64,000 bases of DNA from Aquabacter sp. L1I39. Its GTDB lineage: Bacteria > Pseudomonadota > Alphaproteobacteria > Rhizobiales > Xanthobacteraceae. Shown one piece after another: positions 19,296 to 26,659 of the stretch. Location of the stretch: positions 2,526,385-2,590,384 of the forward strand of contig NZ_CP072392.1 of NCBI RefSeq assembly GCF_017742835.1, given 5' to 3'. Under the pieces are notes generated by a model, which did not search any database, was not told the origin of the DNA, and worked only from the letters and a program-made list of their open reading frames with translations. A program made the translations under genes and the position numbers. Position 1 is the stretch's first letter. The number at the start of each line of letters is the position of its first letter.

Positions 19296-19333
19296 TGCAA
19301 TGAACGGCGCCTCGCTATCATAACTCCATTGCA
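19296..19333. promoter_or_regulatory. Inverted repeat upstream of the dioxygenase gene
   Basis: TGCAATG (19296-19302) and CATTGCA (19327-19333) form perfect 7-bp arms separated by 24 bp, 46 bp before the dioxygenase ATG. It could bind a MarR- or LysR-type regulator of the operon. The long spacing makes this weak evidence. Confidence 0.3.
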
Positions 19334-19399
19334 TGGGCGCAAGCGAATAACCGTGCCCGCGCATCCTGAATTTCGCCAAGCCCTTGTTCAGAAAAGAAA

Positions 19400-19423
19400 A
19401 AGGCCCGGCGCGTGCCGGGCCTT
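19400..19423 (-). terminator. Rho-independent terminator of the M20 peptidase gene
   Basis: The stem AAGGCCCGGC / GCCGGGCCTT has a 4-nt loop. Read on the minus strand it is followed by TTTTTCTTTT, a strong U-tract. It lies 29 bp after the M20 peptidase stop codon. Confidence 0.85.
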
Positions 19424-19451
19424 CCCTGTTTCACGTGCAACAGCCAAGCCC

Positions 19452-20681
19452 TCAGGCCAGCAGCTCCGCCAAGGTCCGCGCCACCACCTCGGTGGCGATC
19501 CTCAGGTCCGAAAGCCGCAAATTCTCATCCGCCCGGTGCCCATTGGCCTCCTCGATGGTCCTGGGACCAGCGCCATAGAGCACCACCGGGAAACCCGCCT
19601 CCGCATAGAGCCGCGCATCGGTGTAGAGCGGCACGCCCTTGGCCGGCACGGGCTCGCCGATGACCGCTTCCGCATTGCGCCGGAGCGCATCGGAGAGCCG
19701 CACCGAGGCTTCGCTCGGCACCAGGGGGCGGGCCAGCAGGATGCGGCGCACATGCACCTTGGCGGCCGGGAAGGCTTCCGCTGCGCTGGCGATCACGGCC
19801 CTCACTTCCGCTTCCACCGCCTCGGGGATCTCTTCGGGAATGATGCGCCGATCGAGGCGGAAGGTGATGCGGTCGGGCACCACATTGGTGTTGATGCCGC
19901 CGGAAATGAGCCCCACCGTGATCTGCGGCGAGCCGATGCCGTCCACCTTCGAGACCTGGGCCGGCAAGGTCGCCCGATAGGCGTAGAGGGCGCCGAGAAT
20001 GCCGGTGGCGGCCTCCAGGGCATCAACGCCGGTAAAGGGCAGCGCCGCATGGGCGGACTTGCCTTCCACCTCCACCTCCAGGTGCAGGCAGCCATTGTGG
20101 GCGACCACCACCGCATAGGAGAAGCCAGCGGAGAGCACGAGGTCGGGCTTGGTGAGGCCCTCCTCGATGATCCAGCCCGGGCCGACCTCGCCGCCAATCT
20201 CCTCGTCATAGGTGAAGTGCAGCTCCACCGTGCCCTTGAGCGGCAAGCCGGAGCGCTTCAGGGCGTCGAGGGCGAAGGCATAGGTGGAGAAGTCGGACTT
20301 GGAGACGGCGACGCCGCGCCCATACATCACCCCGTCCACCACCTCGGCGCCATAGGGATCGCGGCTCCAGCCCTCGCCGGGGGGCACCACGTCGCCATGG
20401 GCATTGAGGGCGATGGTGGGCCCCTCGCCGAAGCGATGGCGGACGATGAGGTTGGTGGCGGTCACCATGCCCGCCGCGCGCGTGCGCTCGGCCGGCACCG
20501 CGTGGCGCCCCACCTCATAGCCGAGGCCTTCCAGCAGCTCGGCGGCCCGCGCCGCATGGGGGGCGCAATCGCCGGGAGGATTGTCCGAGGGCACCTTCAC
20601 CAGCTCGGCGAGGAAGGCCTTCTGCTCCTCGAAGCGCGCGTCGATGAGGGCACCGAGCCCGGGCGACGTCGTTTGGGTCAT
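19452..20681 (-). CDS. M20 family metallopeptidase (ArgE/DapE-like)
   Basis: A 409-residue zinc amidohydrolase. Metal and catalytic motifs are ALNAHGDVVPPGEGW (first His-Asp), the second Asp in MYGRGVAVSKSDFS, the catalytic Glu pair in HFTYDEEIGGE, and the dimerisation domain with GKSAHAALPFTGVDALEAAT and GGINTNVVPDRI. ATG 20681 follows AAGGA; the ATG at 20702 has no site. Substrates of this family are N-acyl or N-carbamoyl amino acids. It lies 106 bp behind puuD on the same strand and may be co-transcribed. A role in purine-derived ureide breakdown is possible, but the sequence resembles general ArgE/DapE-type deacylases more than AllC. Confidence 0.85.
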   Translation of the reverse strand: MTQTTSPGLGALIDARFEEQKAFLAELVKVPSDNPPGDCAPHAARAAELLEGLGYEVGRHAVPAERTRAAGMVTATNLIVRHRFGEGPTIALNAHGDVVPPGEGWSRDPYGAEVVDGVMYGRGVAVSKSDFSTYAFALDALKRSGLPLKGTVELHFTYDEEIGGEVGPGWIIEEGLTKPDLVLSAGFSYAVVVAHNGCLHLEVEVEGKSAHAALPFTGVDALEAATGILGALYAYRATLPAQVSKVDGIGSPQITVGLISGGINTNVVPDRITFRLDRRIIPEEIPEAVEAEVRAVIASAAEAFPAAKVHVRRILLARPLVPSEASVRLSDALRRNAEAVIGEPVPAKGVPLYTDARLYAEAGFPVVLYGAGPRTIEEANGHRADENLRLSDLRIATEVVARTLAELLA

Positions 20682-20787
20682 GGAAATGGGTCCTTCATGC
20701 ATGCCCGCCCGGCATGGGGCCGGGCGGCTTCAAGGTCAAGCCGGAGGGCCGCGAAGCGCCGCCGGCCTCACGAAAGGCGGGGGACTT

Positions 20788-22026
20788 TCAGCGCGTCCGG
20801 GGCTCCGGCGCCTCCGCCCATGCCTTCAGCACCGCCCGGTCCTCGGCGCTGAGGTCGGTGATGTTGTTGGGCGGCATGGCGTGGGTGAGCACGGACTGCA
20901 TCAGGATCAACGGCTTGTTGCGGGCGATCTCGGCCGGGCTGTCCAGGAGGATGCCGCGGGGCGGGACGGCGATGCCCTCATATTGCGGGGTCGGATTATG
21001 GCACATGGCGCACCGGCCCATGACGATGTTCTGGACCTCCTCCGGCACCTTCACGATGGGTGCGGGCGCGGCCACGGCCGTGGAGGTGAGCGGCGGCAGG
21101 CCGAGCGCGAGCCGCGCCGCCGGCGAGGTGGTGGCGGTGAGCACCATGGCCGCAGCGAGGCACAGGAAGGCGACGATCCAGCACCAGCCGAAGCCCGGCT
21201 GGCCGGCATGCTTCTTGTTGAAATAGACCCGCACCACCGCCCCGCCCACCAGCGCCAGCGCCACGTTCACATAGGCATAGGGGGTCGAGTAGGTGAGCGG
21301 ATAATGGTTGGAGATCATCAGGAAGATGACCGGCAAGGTGAAGTAATTGTTGTGCGAGGAGCGCAGCTTGCCGATCTTGCCATAGATTGGGTCCGGCTCC
21401 TGACCGGCTTTCAGCGCCTCCACCACCTTGCGCTGGTTGGGCACGATCACGCAGAAGACGTTGGCCGTCATGATGGTCGCCATCAGCGCGCCCACATGGA
21501 TGAAGGCGCCGCGCGGCGAGAAGACCTGCTGGAACAGATAGGCCATCAGCACCACGAAGACGAAGATGATGATCCCCACCACCACGTCGTTGCGCCCGAG
21601 CGGCGAGTGGCAGAGCAGGTCGTAGAACACCCAGCCCGCAAAGATGCCGCCGAGCCCGATGGCCATGGCGGTGAGCGGCGACATGTTCAGGACCGCCGGG
21701 TCGATCAGGAAGAGGTTGGCCTGATAGTAATAGACCCACATCAGCAGGAAGAAGCCGGAGATCCAGGTCGAGTAGGATTCCCACTTGTGCCACATGAGGT
21801 GGCGCGGGAGGTTGTCGGGCGCCACCAGATATTTCTTCACCTGGTAGAAGCCGCCGCCATGCACCTCCCAGGCCTCGCCGCCCTTGCCCTTGGGAATCTC
21901 CGGGGAGGGCCGCAGCGCCGCATCCAGGTGCATGAAATAGAAGGACGAACCGATCCAGGCCATGCCGGTGATGATGTGCGTCCAGCGCAGCAGCAGACTG
22001 CCGAACTCGTGCAGGAGGGGTTCCAT
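20788..22026 (-). CDS. puuD: Urate oxidase, cytochrome c-linked membrane type (PuuD)
   Basis: A 412-residue integral membrane protein with an N-terminal urate hydroxylase domain of about eight membrane segments (starting LLLRWTHIITGMAWIGSSFYFMHLD; then HKWESYSTWISGFFLLMWVYY, FAGWVFYDLLCHSPLG, SHNNYFTLPVIFLMISNHY). The C-terminal cytochrome c domain carries the haem motif CAMCH (about residue 330) and a distal Met candidate in HAMPPNN. Known PuuD proteins oxidise urate to 5-hydroxyisourate and pass electrons to the respiratory chain, avoiding peroxide. The start is ATG 22026 with AGAGG about 11 nt upstream; the longer frame overlaps the divergent LysR gene. It heads a minus-strand unit with the M20 peptidase. 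Confidence 0.93.
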   Translation of the reverse strand: MEPLLHEFGSLLLRWTHIITGMAWIGSSFYFMHLDAALRPSPEIPKGKGGEAWEVHGGGFYQVKKYLVAPDNLPRHLMWHKWESYSTWISGFFLLMWVYYYQANLFLIDPAVLNMSPLTAMAIGLGGIFAGWVFYDLLCHSPLGRNDVVVGIIIFVFVVLMAYLFQQVFSPRGAFIHVGALMATIMTANVFCVIVPNQRKVVEALKAGQEPDPIYGKIGKLRSSHNNYFTLPVIFLMISNHYPLTYSTPYAYVNVALALVGGAVVRVYFNKKHAGQPGFGWCWIVAFLCLAAAMVLTATTSPAARLALGLPPLTSTAVAAPAPIVKVPEEVQNIVMGRCAMCHNPTPQYEGIAVPPRGILLDSPAEIARNKPLILMQSVLTHAMPPNNITDLSAEDRAVLKAWAEAPEPRTR

Positions 22027-22162
22027 GTCAGGCGGACCTCTGGAGGAAGAGAAGAGGGGAACGGCGGCGCCGGACCTTTCGTCCGCCGCCCGATGGACCA
22101 TAAGCTGACGCCGGGCAAGAGGCCGGCCGGCGCGCGGCGGGCCGGCGGGGGAGCCGGGCACC

Positions 22163-23089
22163 ATGCTTGAGAATATGCGGGCCTTCGTCCAGGCGGTGGA
22201 GAGCGAGAGCTTCTCCGAGGCCGGCCGGCGCCTGCGCCTGTCCGCCAACGTGGTCAGCCACCGCATCCAGATGCTGGAAAAGCACCTGGGCTGCCGGCTG
22301 TTCAACCGCACCACGCGGCGCATGAGCCTGACCGAGCAGGGCCGGGTCTTCTACGAGAACATTACGGAGGCCCTGCGCCTCATTGAGGCGGCTGAATCCA
22401 ATGTCACGGAACTGGGCGCCATGCCGCGCGGCGGCCTCAGGGTCACCGCCCCACTGCATCTGGGCCGGCGCCTCGTCGCCCCCGTGGCGGCCCGCTACCA
22501 GGAGGCCCACCCCCAGATCGACGTGCGCCTGCGCCTGTCCGAACACACGCTGGACCTGATCGCGGAATCGGTGGACCTGGCGCTTCGCCTCGCCACCTTC
22601 GAGGATTCCAGCATGATCATGCGCAAGGTGGCGCGCATCGACCGGGTCGCCTGCGCCGCCCCCGATTACCTGGCGCGCTGCGGGGTGCCGCAGACGCCCT
22701 CCGACCTGTTGCGCCATCAATGCCTGCTCCTGCGCTTTGCCGGGGCCCGTGAATTCCGCTGGACCCTCACCGACCAAGGCAAGGAGCTTGCCGTTCCGGT
22801 CTCGGGCCATCTGGAGGCCGATGACGGCGACGTGCTCACCGTCTGGGCCATGGAAGGGCGCGGCATCGTGGTGAAGCCGCGCTTCGAGGTGGCGGACGCC
22901 CTCGCCGACGGGCGCCTCGTGCCGGTCCTCGCCAGCCATCCGCCGGTGAGCGTCACCCTCGCCGTGCTCTATCCCGCCCGGCAATTGGTGCCGCTGAAGG
23001 TGAAGGCCTTCGCCGACATGCTCCTGGAAGAAGGCCGGCGTTTCCTGGCCCGCGAGCTGGCCAAGATCGGCGAGAAACTCACCGGCTAG
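22163..23089 (+). CDS. LysR family transcriptional regulator
   Basis: A 308-residue LysR protein. The N-terminal helix-turn-helix is MRAFVQAVESESFSEAGRRLRLSANVVSHRIQMLEKHLGCRLFNRTTRR, and the C-terminal periplasmic-binding-like effector domain runs from about residue 90. A C-terminal extension (LLEEGRRFLARELAKIGEKLTG) is predicted helical. GGGGGAG precedes the ATG. It is divergent from puuD and inside the purine cluster, so it probably senses urate or another purine intermediate. A good LysR-type box is present in the permease/uraH promoter region (24708-24724). Its stop codon is embedded in the dispersed repeat that follows. Confidence 0.9.
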   Translation: MLENMRAFVQAVESESFSEAGRRLRLSANVVSHRIQMLEKHLGCRLFNRTTRRMSLTEQGRVFYENITEALRLIEAAESNVTELGAMPRGGLRVTAPLHLGRRLVAPVAARYQEAHPQIDVRLRLSEHTLDLIAESVDLALRLATFEDSSMIMRKVARIDRVACAAPDYLARCGVPQTPSDLLRHQCLLLRFAGAREFRWTLTDQGKELAVPVSGHLEADDGDVLTVWAMEGRGIVVKPRFEVADALADGRLVPVLASHPPVSVTLAVLYPARQLVPLKVKAFADMLLEEGRRFLARELAKIGEKLTG

Positions 23090-23200
23090 AGCATGCGCCG
23101 ATCAGCCAGCGCCGCAGGCTGATCGGATCACGCATTCTCTTTCAATGAGTTAGAGGGCGATTCACCGATCTGATTGATTCAATCGGATCGGATCGCGCTC
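23086..23200 (+). repeat. Dispersed palindromic intergenic repeat, copy 1
   Basis: It begins CTAGAGCATGCGCCGATCAG and holds a hairpin (CGATCAGCC..GGCTGATCG), then ATCACGCATTCTCT, GAGTTAGAG and GATCGCGCTC. The same elements in the same order occur on the minus strand at 33005-33106. The repeat supplies the stop codon of the LysR gene, so it inserted or evolved right at the gene end. Confidence 0.85.
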
Positions 23201-23244
23201 CAGGCGCGCCGGCCCTTGGCGAGGAAGGGCCGGCGCGGCTCACC

Positions 23245-24636
23245 TCAGTGCGCCTCCGCCTGCTTGGCGGCCGCGACGATCTCCTCCACCGAGGCGGACT
23301 TCACCCCGTTGAAGAAGACGTTGAGCAGCACCGCCACAATGGCCGAGAGCAGGATGCCGGACTCCAGCAGCGGGTGCAGCTCATGGGGCAGGTTCTTGAA
23401 GAAGTTGGGCGCCACCAGCGGGATCATGCCGAAGCCCACGGACAGGGCCACGATGAACAGGTTGAAGCGGTTGGTCTTGAAGTCCACGGCAGTCAGGATG
23501 CGCGCACCCGTCGCCGCCACCATGCCGAACATCACCAGCCCCGCGCCGCCCAGCACCACATTGGGCACCGCCTCCACCAGCGCCGCCATTTTAGGCAGAA
23601 GCCCAAGAAGCAGCATGATGACGCCGCCCGCCACCGTCACCCAGCGCGAGCGCACCCCGGTCACCCCCACAAGGCCCACATTCTGGGAGAAGGAGGTGTA
23701 GGGGAAGGTGTTGAAGATGCCGCCGATGAGGGTGCCGAAACCGTCCGCCCGCAGGCCCTTGGCCAGCGCCTTCTGGTCCACCGGCTTGCCGGTGATGTCG
23801 GAGAGCGCCAGGAACATGCCGAGCGATTCGATCATCACCACCACCATGACGATGCACATGGTCACGATGGGCACCAGGTGGAATTGCGGCACGCCGAAAT
23901 GGAACGGCACGATCACGTCGAACCAGGGGGCCGAAGCCACCTTCTCGAAGTGCATGATGCCCAACACGGTGGCGAGCACCGCGCCGGCCACGATGCCCAG
24001 CAGCACCGCCACATTGGCGATGAAGCCCTTGCCCCACTTGATGAGGCCGAGGATCACCAGCATCACGAACAGCGAAATGCCGAGCCCCTGGAGCTGGCCA
24101 TAAGCGGGATTGGCCACCTGCACGGTTTCCCCGTTCACCACCTTGGTGAACATGGGAATGCCCCCCCCCGCCCAATTGATGCCCACCCGCATCAAGGAGA
24201 TGCCGATGACCATGATGATGGTCCCGGTCACCACCGGCGGGAAGAGCGGCAGCAGCCGGCTGACAAAGGGCGCCACCAGCAGCCCGAACAGGCCGGCGGC
24301 AATCACCGAGCCATAGATGCCCAAGAGCCCAATGGACGGGTCCGCCGCCATGGACAGCATCGGCCCTACCGAGGCAAAGGTGACGCCCATCATCACTGGC
24401 AGGCGGATGCCCACGCCAAACAGGCCAAGGCACTGGGCGAGGGTGGCAATGCCGCAGGCGAACAGGTCGGCACTGATGAGGAAGGCCACGTCCTCGGGCG
24501 GCAGCTTGAGGGCGCGGCCGATGATGAGCGGAACGGCGACGGCGCCGGCATACATGACAAGGACGTGCTGGAGGCCGAGCGCTACCAATTTCGGCGCCGG
24601 CAGCATCTCGTCCACTGGGTGAACGGCTGAAGACAT
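23245..24636 (-). CDS. Xanthine/urate permease, NCS2 family
   Basis: A 463-residue nucleobase:cation symporter with about 14 hydrophobic segments. NCS2 features are LVALGLQHVLVMYAGAVAVPLIIG at the start, GVTFASVGPM, and the signature around NVGLVGVTGVRSRWVT with upstream FNTFPYTSFSQ. The Q/E substrate motif lies in the MIESLGMFLALSDITGK region. This subgroup carries xanthine and uric acid. AGGGGGT precedes the ATG at 24636. It is divergent from uraH, with an operator-rich 208-bp gap, and clearly supplies substrate for the surrounding purine pathway. I cannot tell urate from xanthine specificity by eye. Confidence 0.93.
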   Translation of the reverse strand: MSSAVHPVDEMLPAPKLVALGLQHVLVMYAGAVAVPLIIGRALKLPPEDVAFLISADLFACGIATLAQCLGLFGVGIRLPVMMGVTFASVGPMLSMAADPSIGLLGIYGSVIAAGLFGLLVAPFVSRLLPLFPPVVTGTIIMVIGISLMRVGINWAGGGIPMFTKVVNGETVQVANPAYGQLQGLGISLFVMLVILGLIKWGKGFIANVAVLLGIVAGAVLATVLGIMHFEKVASAPWFDVIVPFHFGVPQFHLVPIVTMCIVMVVVMIESLGMFLALSDITGKPVDQKALAKGLRADGFGTLIGGIFNTFPYTSFSQNVGLVGVTGVRSRWVTVAGGVIMLLLGLLPKMAALVEAVPNVVLGGAGLVMFGMVAATGARILTAVDFKTNRFNLFIVALSVGFGMIPLVAPNFFKNLPHELHPLLESGILLSAIVAVLLNVFFNGVKSASVEEIVAAAKQAEAH

Positions 24637-24707
24637 GGAGACCCCCTGGAAAAGGTCGGACGATCAAGGATTTTGCGGTTCTTGGCGGCGGTCTGCGCCG
24701 TCGCTGC

Positions 24708-24724
24708 ATTGCATCACACGCAAT
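24708..24724. promoter_or_regulatory. LysR-type binding box (T-N11-A) in the purine control region
   Basis: ATTGC-N7-GCAAT is a perfect 17-bp interrupted palindrome containing the T-N11-A core expected for LysR proteins. It lies between the permease and uraH start codons. The LysR gene in the same cluster is the natural candidate to bind it. Confidence 0.6.
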
Positions 24725-24753
24725 TTCCCCGGCGAAAGAAATGGGCCGGAAAA

Positions 24754-24780
24754 TCGGAATATCTTCCGACTTAATCGGAA
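24754..24780. promoter_or_regulatory. TCGGAA operator-like array upstream of uraH
   Basis: TCGGAA (24754), its inverse TTCCGA (24764-24769) and TCGGAA again (24775) form a palindrome plus a direct repeat. The two direct copies are exactly 21 bp, about two helical turns, apart. The array is 65 bp before the uraH start and could bind a second regulator or extra LysR subunits. Confidence 0.45.
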
Positions 24781-24844
24781 AATCACACGAGGCAGTCCGG
24801 GTTATGCTGGGGCGCGATGAGGCTTGGTGGCGAAGGAGTTTGCG

Positions 24845-25198
24845 ATGGGTCGTCTCTCGACGCACGTATTGGACATGGTGCGTGGCACGCCGGCAGCGGG
24901 CGTGAAGATCGAGCTCTTTCGCATTGCAGCGAGCGGCGAGCGGGCGCTCGTCGCCACCCGCACGACCAATGCGGACGGCCGCACCGACACCCCGCTTCTG
25001 GCCGGCGACGACTTCGCGGCCGGCAGCTATGAGCTGATCTTCCAGGTGGGTGCCTATTTCGCGGCCACAGGCGCAGCGGTCGCCGAGCCCGCCTTCCTCG
25101 ACCTGGTGCCCATCCGCTTCGCCATGGCCGAAGGGGGGCACTATCATGTGCCGCTCCTGTGCTCGCCCTGGGCCTATTCCACATATCGCGGCTCCTGA
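24845..25198 (+). CDS. uraH: 5-hydroxyisourate hydrolase (transthyretin-like)
   Basis: A 117-residue HIU hydrolase, the usual length. The N-terminal motif [23 protein letters not shown], the central [11 protein letters not shown] and the C-terminal tetrapeptide YRGS are the family hallmarks; active-site His, Arg and the terminal His/Arg cluster ([21 protein letters not shown]) are present. It converts the urate oxidase product to OHCU. The ATG at 24845 has AAGGAG about 9 nt upstream; the GTG at 24824 precedes that site and is not used. It is first in an operon with puuE-uraD and allC, 30 bp ahead of the former. Confidence 0.96.
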   Translation: MGRLSTHVLDMVRGTPAAGVKIELFRIAASGERALVATRTTNADGRTDTPLLAGDDFAAGSYELIFQVGAYFAATGAAVAEPAFLDLVPIRFAMAEGGHYHVPLLCSPWAYSTYRGS

Positions 25199-25228
25199 CC
25201 CCGTTCGCAGAGAAGGCCGACCCCCGCC

Positions 25229-26659
25229 ATGACCGAAAAGCCCTATCCCCGCGACCTTATCGGCCATGGCCGCAACGCGCCCCATCCCCGCTGGCCGGGC
25301 GAGGCTCGGATCGCGGTGCAGTTCGTCATCAATTACGAGGAGGGCGGCGAGAACTCGATCCTGCACGGAGATGCCGCCTCCGAAGCCTTCCTGTCGGAAA
25401 TCGTCGGCGCCCAGCCCTGGCCCGGCCAGCGGCACATGAACATGGAGTCCATCTACGAATATGGCTCCCGCGTCGGCTTCTGGCGCCTGCACCGCCTGTT
25501 CACCGAGCGCAACATGCCGCTGACGGTGTATGGCGTCGCAACCGCTCTGGCGCGCAACCCCGAGGCGGTGGCAGGCATGAAGGAAGCCGGCTGGGAGATT
25601 GCCAGCCACGGCTATAAATGGGTGGATTACAAGGACGTGCCCCGCGAGACCGAGCAGGCGCACATCCTGGAGGCCATCCGGCTGCACACCGAGGTGACCG
25701 GTTCCCGACCGCTGGGTTTCTACCAGGGCCGCTCCTCCGAGAACACGACGCCGCTGGCCATGGAGGAAGGCGGCTTCGTCTATTCCGCGGACACCTATGC
25801 GGATGAGCTGCCCTATTGGATCGAAGGGCCCAAGGGCCCATTCCTCATGGTGCCCTATACGCTCGATGCCAATGACATGCGCTTTTCCATTCCCGCCGGC
25901 TTCTCGGCGGGAGACCAGTTCTTCACCTATCTGAAGGACAGCTTCGACCTGCTCTATGCGGAAGGCGCGCGTGCCCCCCGGATGCTCTCCATCGGGCTGC
26001 ACAACCGCCTGGTGGGACGCCCGGGCCGGGCCGCCGCGCTGGCCCGCTTCCTAGATTACATCCAGGGCCATGAGGGCGTGTGGGTGGCGCGGCGCATCGA
26101 CATTGCGCGTCACTGGATCGCCCATCATCCCCCTCAAGGTGGGTACGTGCCGAGCCGCCTGTCCAAGGCGCTGTTCGTGGAACGCTTTGGCGGCGTCTTC
26201 GAGCACTCGCCCTGGATCGCGGAAGGCGCTTACGAGGCGGGGCTCTCGACGGGGGAGGACACCGCCCAGGGCCTTCACACCGCCATGGCCAAGATCCTGC
26301 GCGCGGCGAGCCGGGAGCAGCAGATGGGCGTCATCCACGCTCACCCCGATCTCGCCGGCAAGCTCGCCGCCGCCAAACTGCTCACCGCCGACAGCGCGCA
26401 GGAGCAGGCCTCCGCCGGCCTCGACCGTCTCACCGCCGAGGAGAAGGCCCGATTCACCGCGCTCAACACGGCCTATCTTGAGAGGTTTGGCTTCGTCTTC
26501 ATCATGGCCATTCGCGGCCGCTCCAAGGAAGAGATCGTCGCCGCCTTCGAGCGCCGGCTCGGCCATGATGCCGAGACGGAGTTCCAGGAAGCGCTCGCCC
26601 AGATCGAGAGGATCGCGCTGCTCCGCCTGGACCAGATGTTGCCGGGAGGCGCCGCATGA
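25229..26659 (+). CDS. puuE-uraD: Fused allantoinase (PuuE) and OHCU decarboxylase (UraD)
   Basis: A 476-residue two-domain enzyme. Residues 1-310 are a polysaccharide-deacetylase-like, metal-independent allantoinase (PuuE), with YPRDLIGHGRNAPHPRWPG, VQFVINYEEGGENSILHGD, ASHGYKWVDYKD, GFYQGRSSENT and SIGLHNRLVGRPGR. Residues about 315-476 are OHCU decarboxylase, with the FVERFGGVFEHSPWIAEGAY start and the catalytic His in HAHPDLAGKLA (about residue 372). UraD makes S-allantoin and PuuE opens it to allantoate, so the fusion joins consecutive steps. Its last four bases (ATGA) overlap the start of allC, indicating translational coupling. Confidence 0.95.
   Translation: MTEKPYPRDLIGHGRNAPHPRWPGEARIAVQFVINYEEGGENSILHGDAASEAFLSEIVGAQPWPGQRHMNMESIYEYGSRVGFWRLHRLFTERNMPLTVYGVATALARNPEAVAGMKEAGWEIASHGYKWVDYKDVPRETEQAHILEAIRLHTEVTGSRPLGFYQGRSSENTTPLAMEEGGFVYSADTYADELPYWIEGPKGPFLMVPYTLDANDMRFSIPAGFSAGDQFFTYLKDSFDLLYAEGARAPRMLSIGLHNRLVGRPGRAAALARFLDYIQGHEGVWVARRIDIARHWIAHHPPQGGYVPSRLSKALFVERFGGVFEHSPWIAEGAYEAGLSTGEDTAQGLHTAMAKILRAASREQQMGVIHAHPDLAGKLAAAKLLTADSAQEQASAGLDRLTAEEKARFTALNTAYLERFGFVFIMAIRGRSKEEIVAAFERRLGHDAETEFQEALAQIERIALLRLDQMLPGGAA

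Noticed and set aside
23248..24630. 460-codon frame antisense to the permease
   Set aside because: A His/Gln/Glu-rich product, the typical shadow of a membrane protein gene in GC-rich DNA; the minus strand encodes a clear NCS2 permease.
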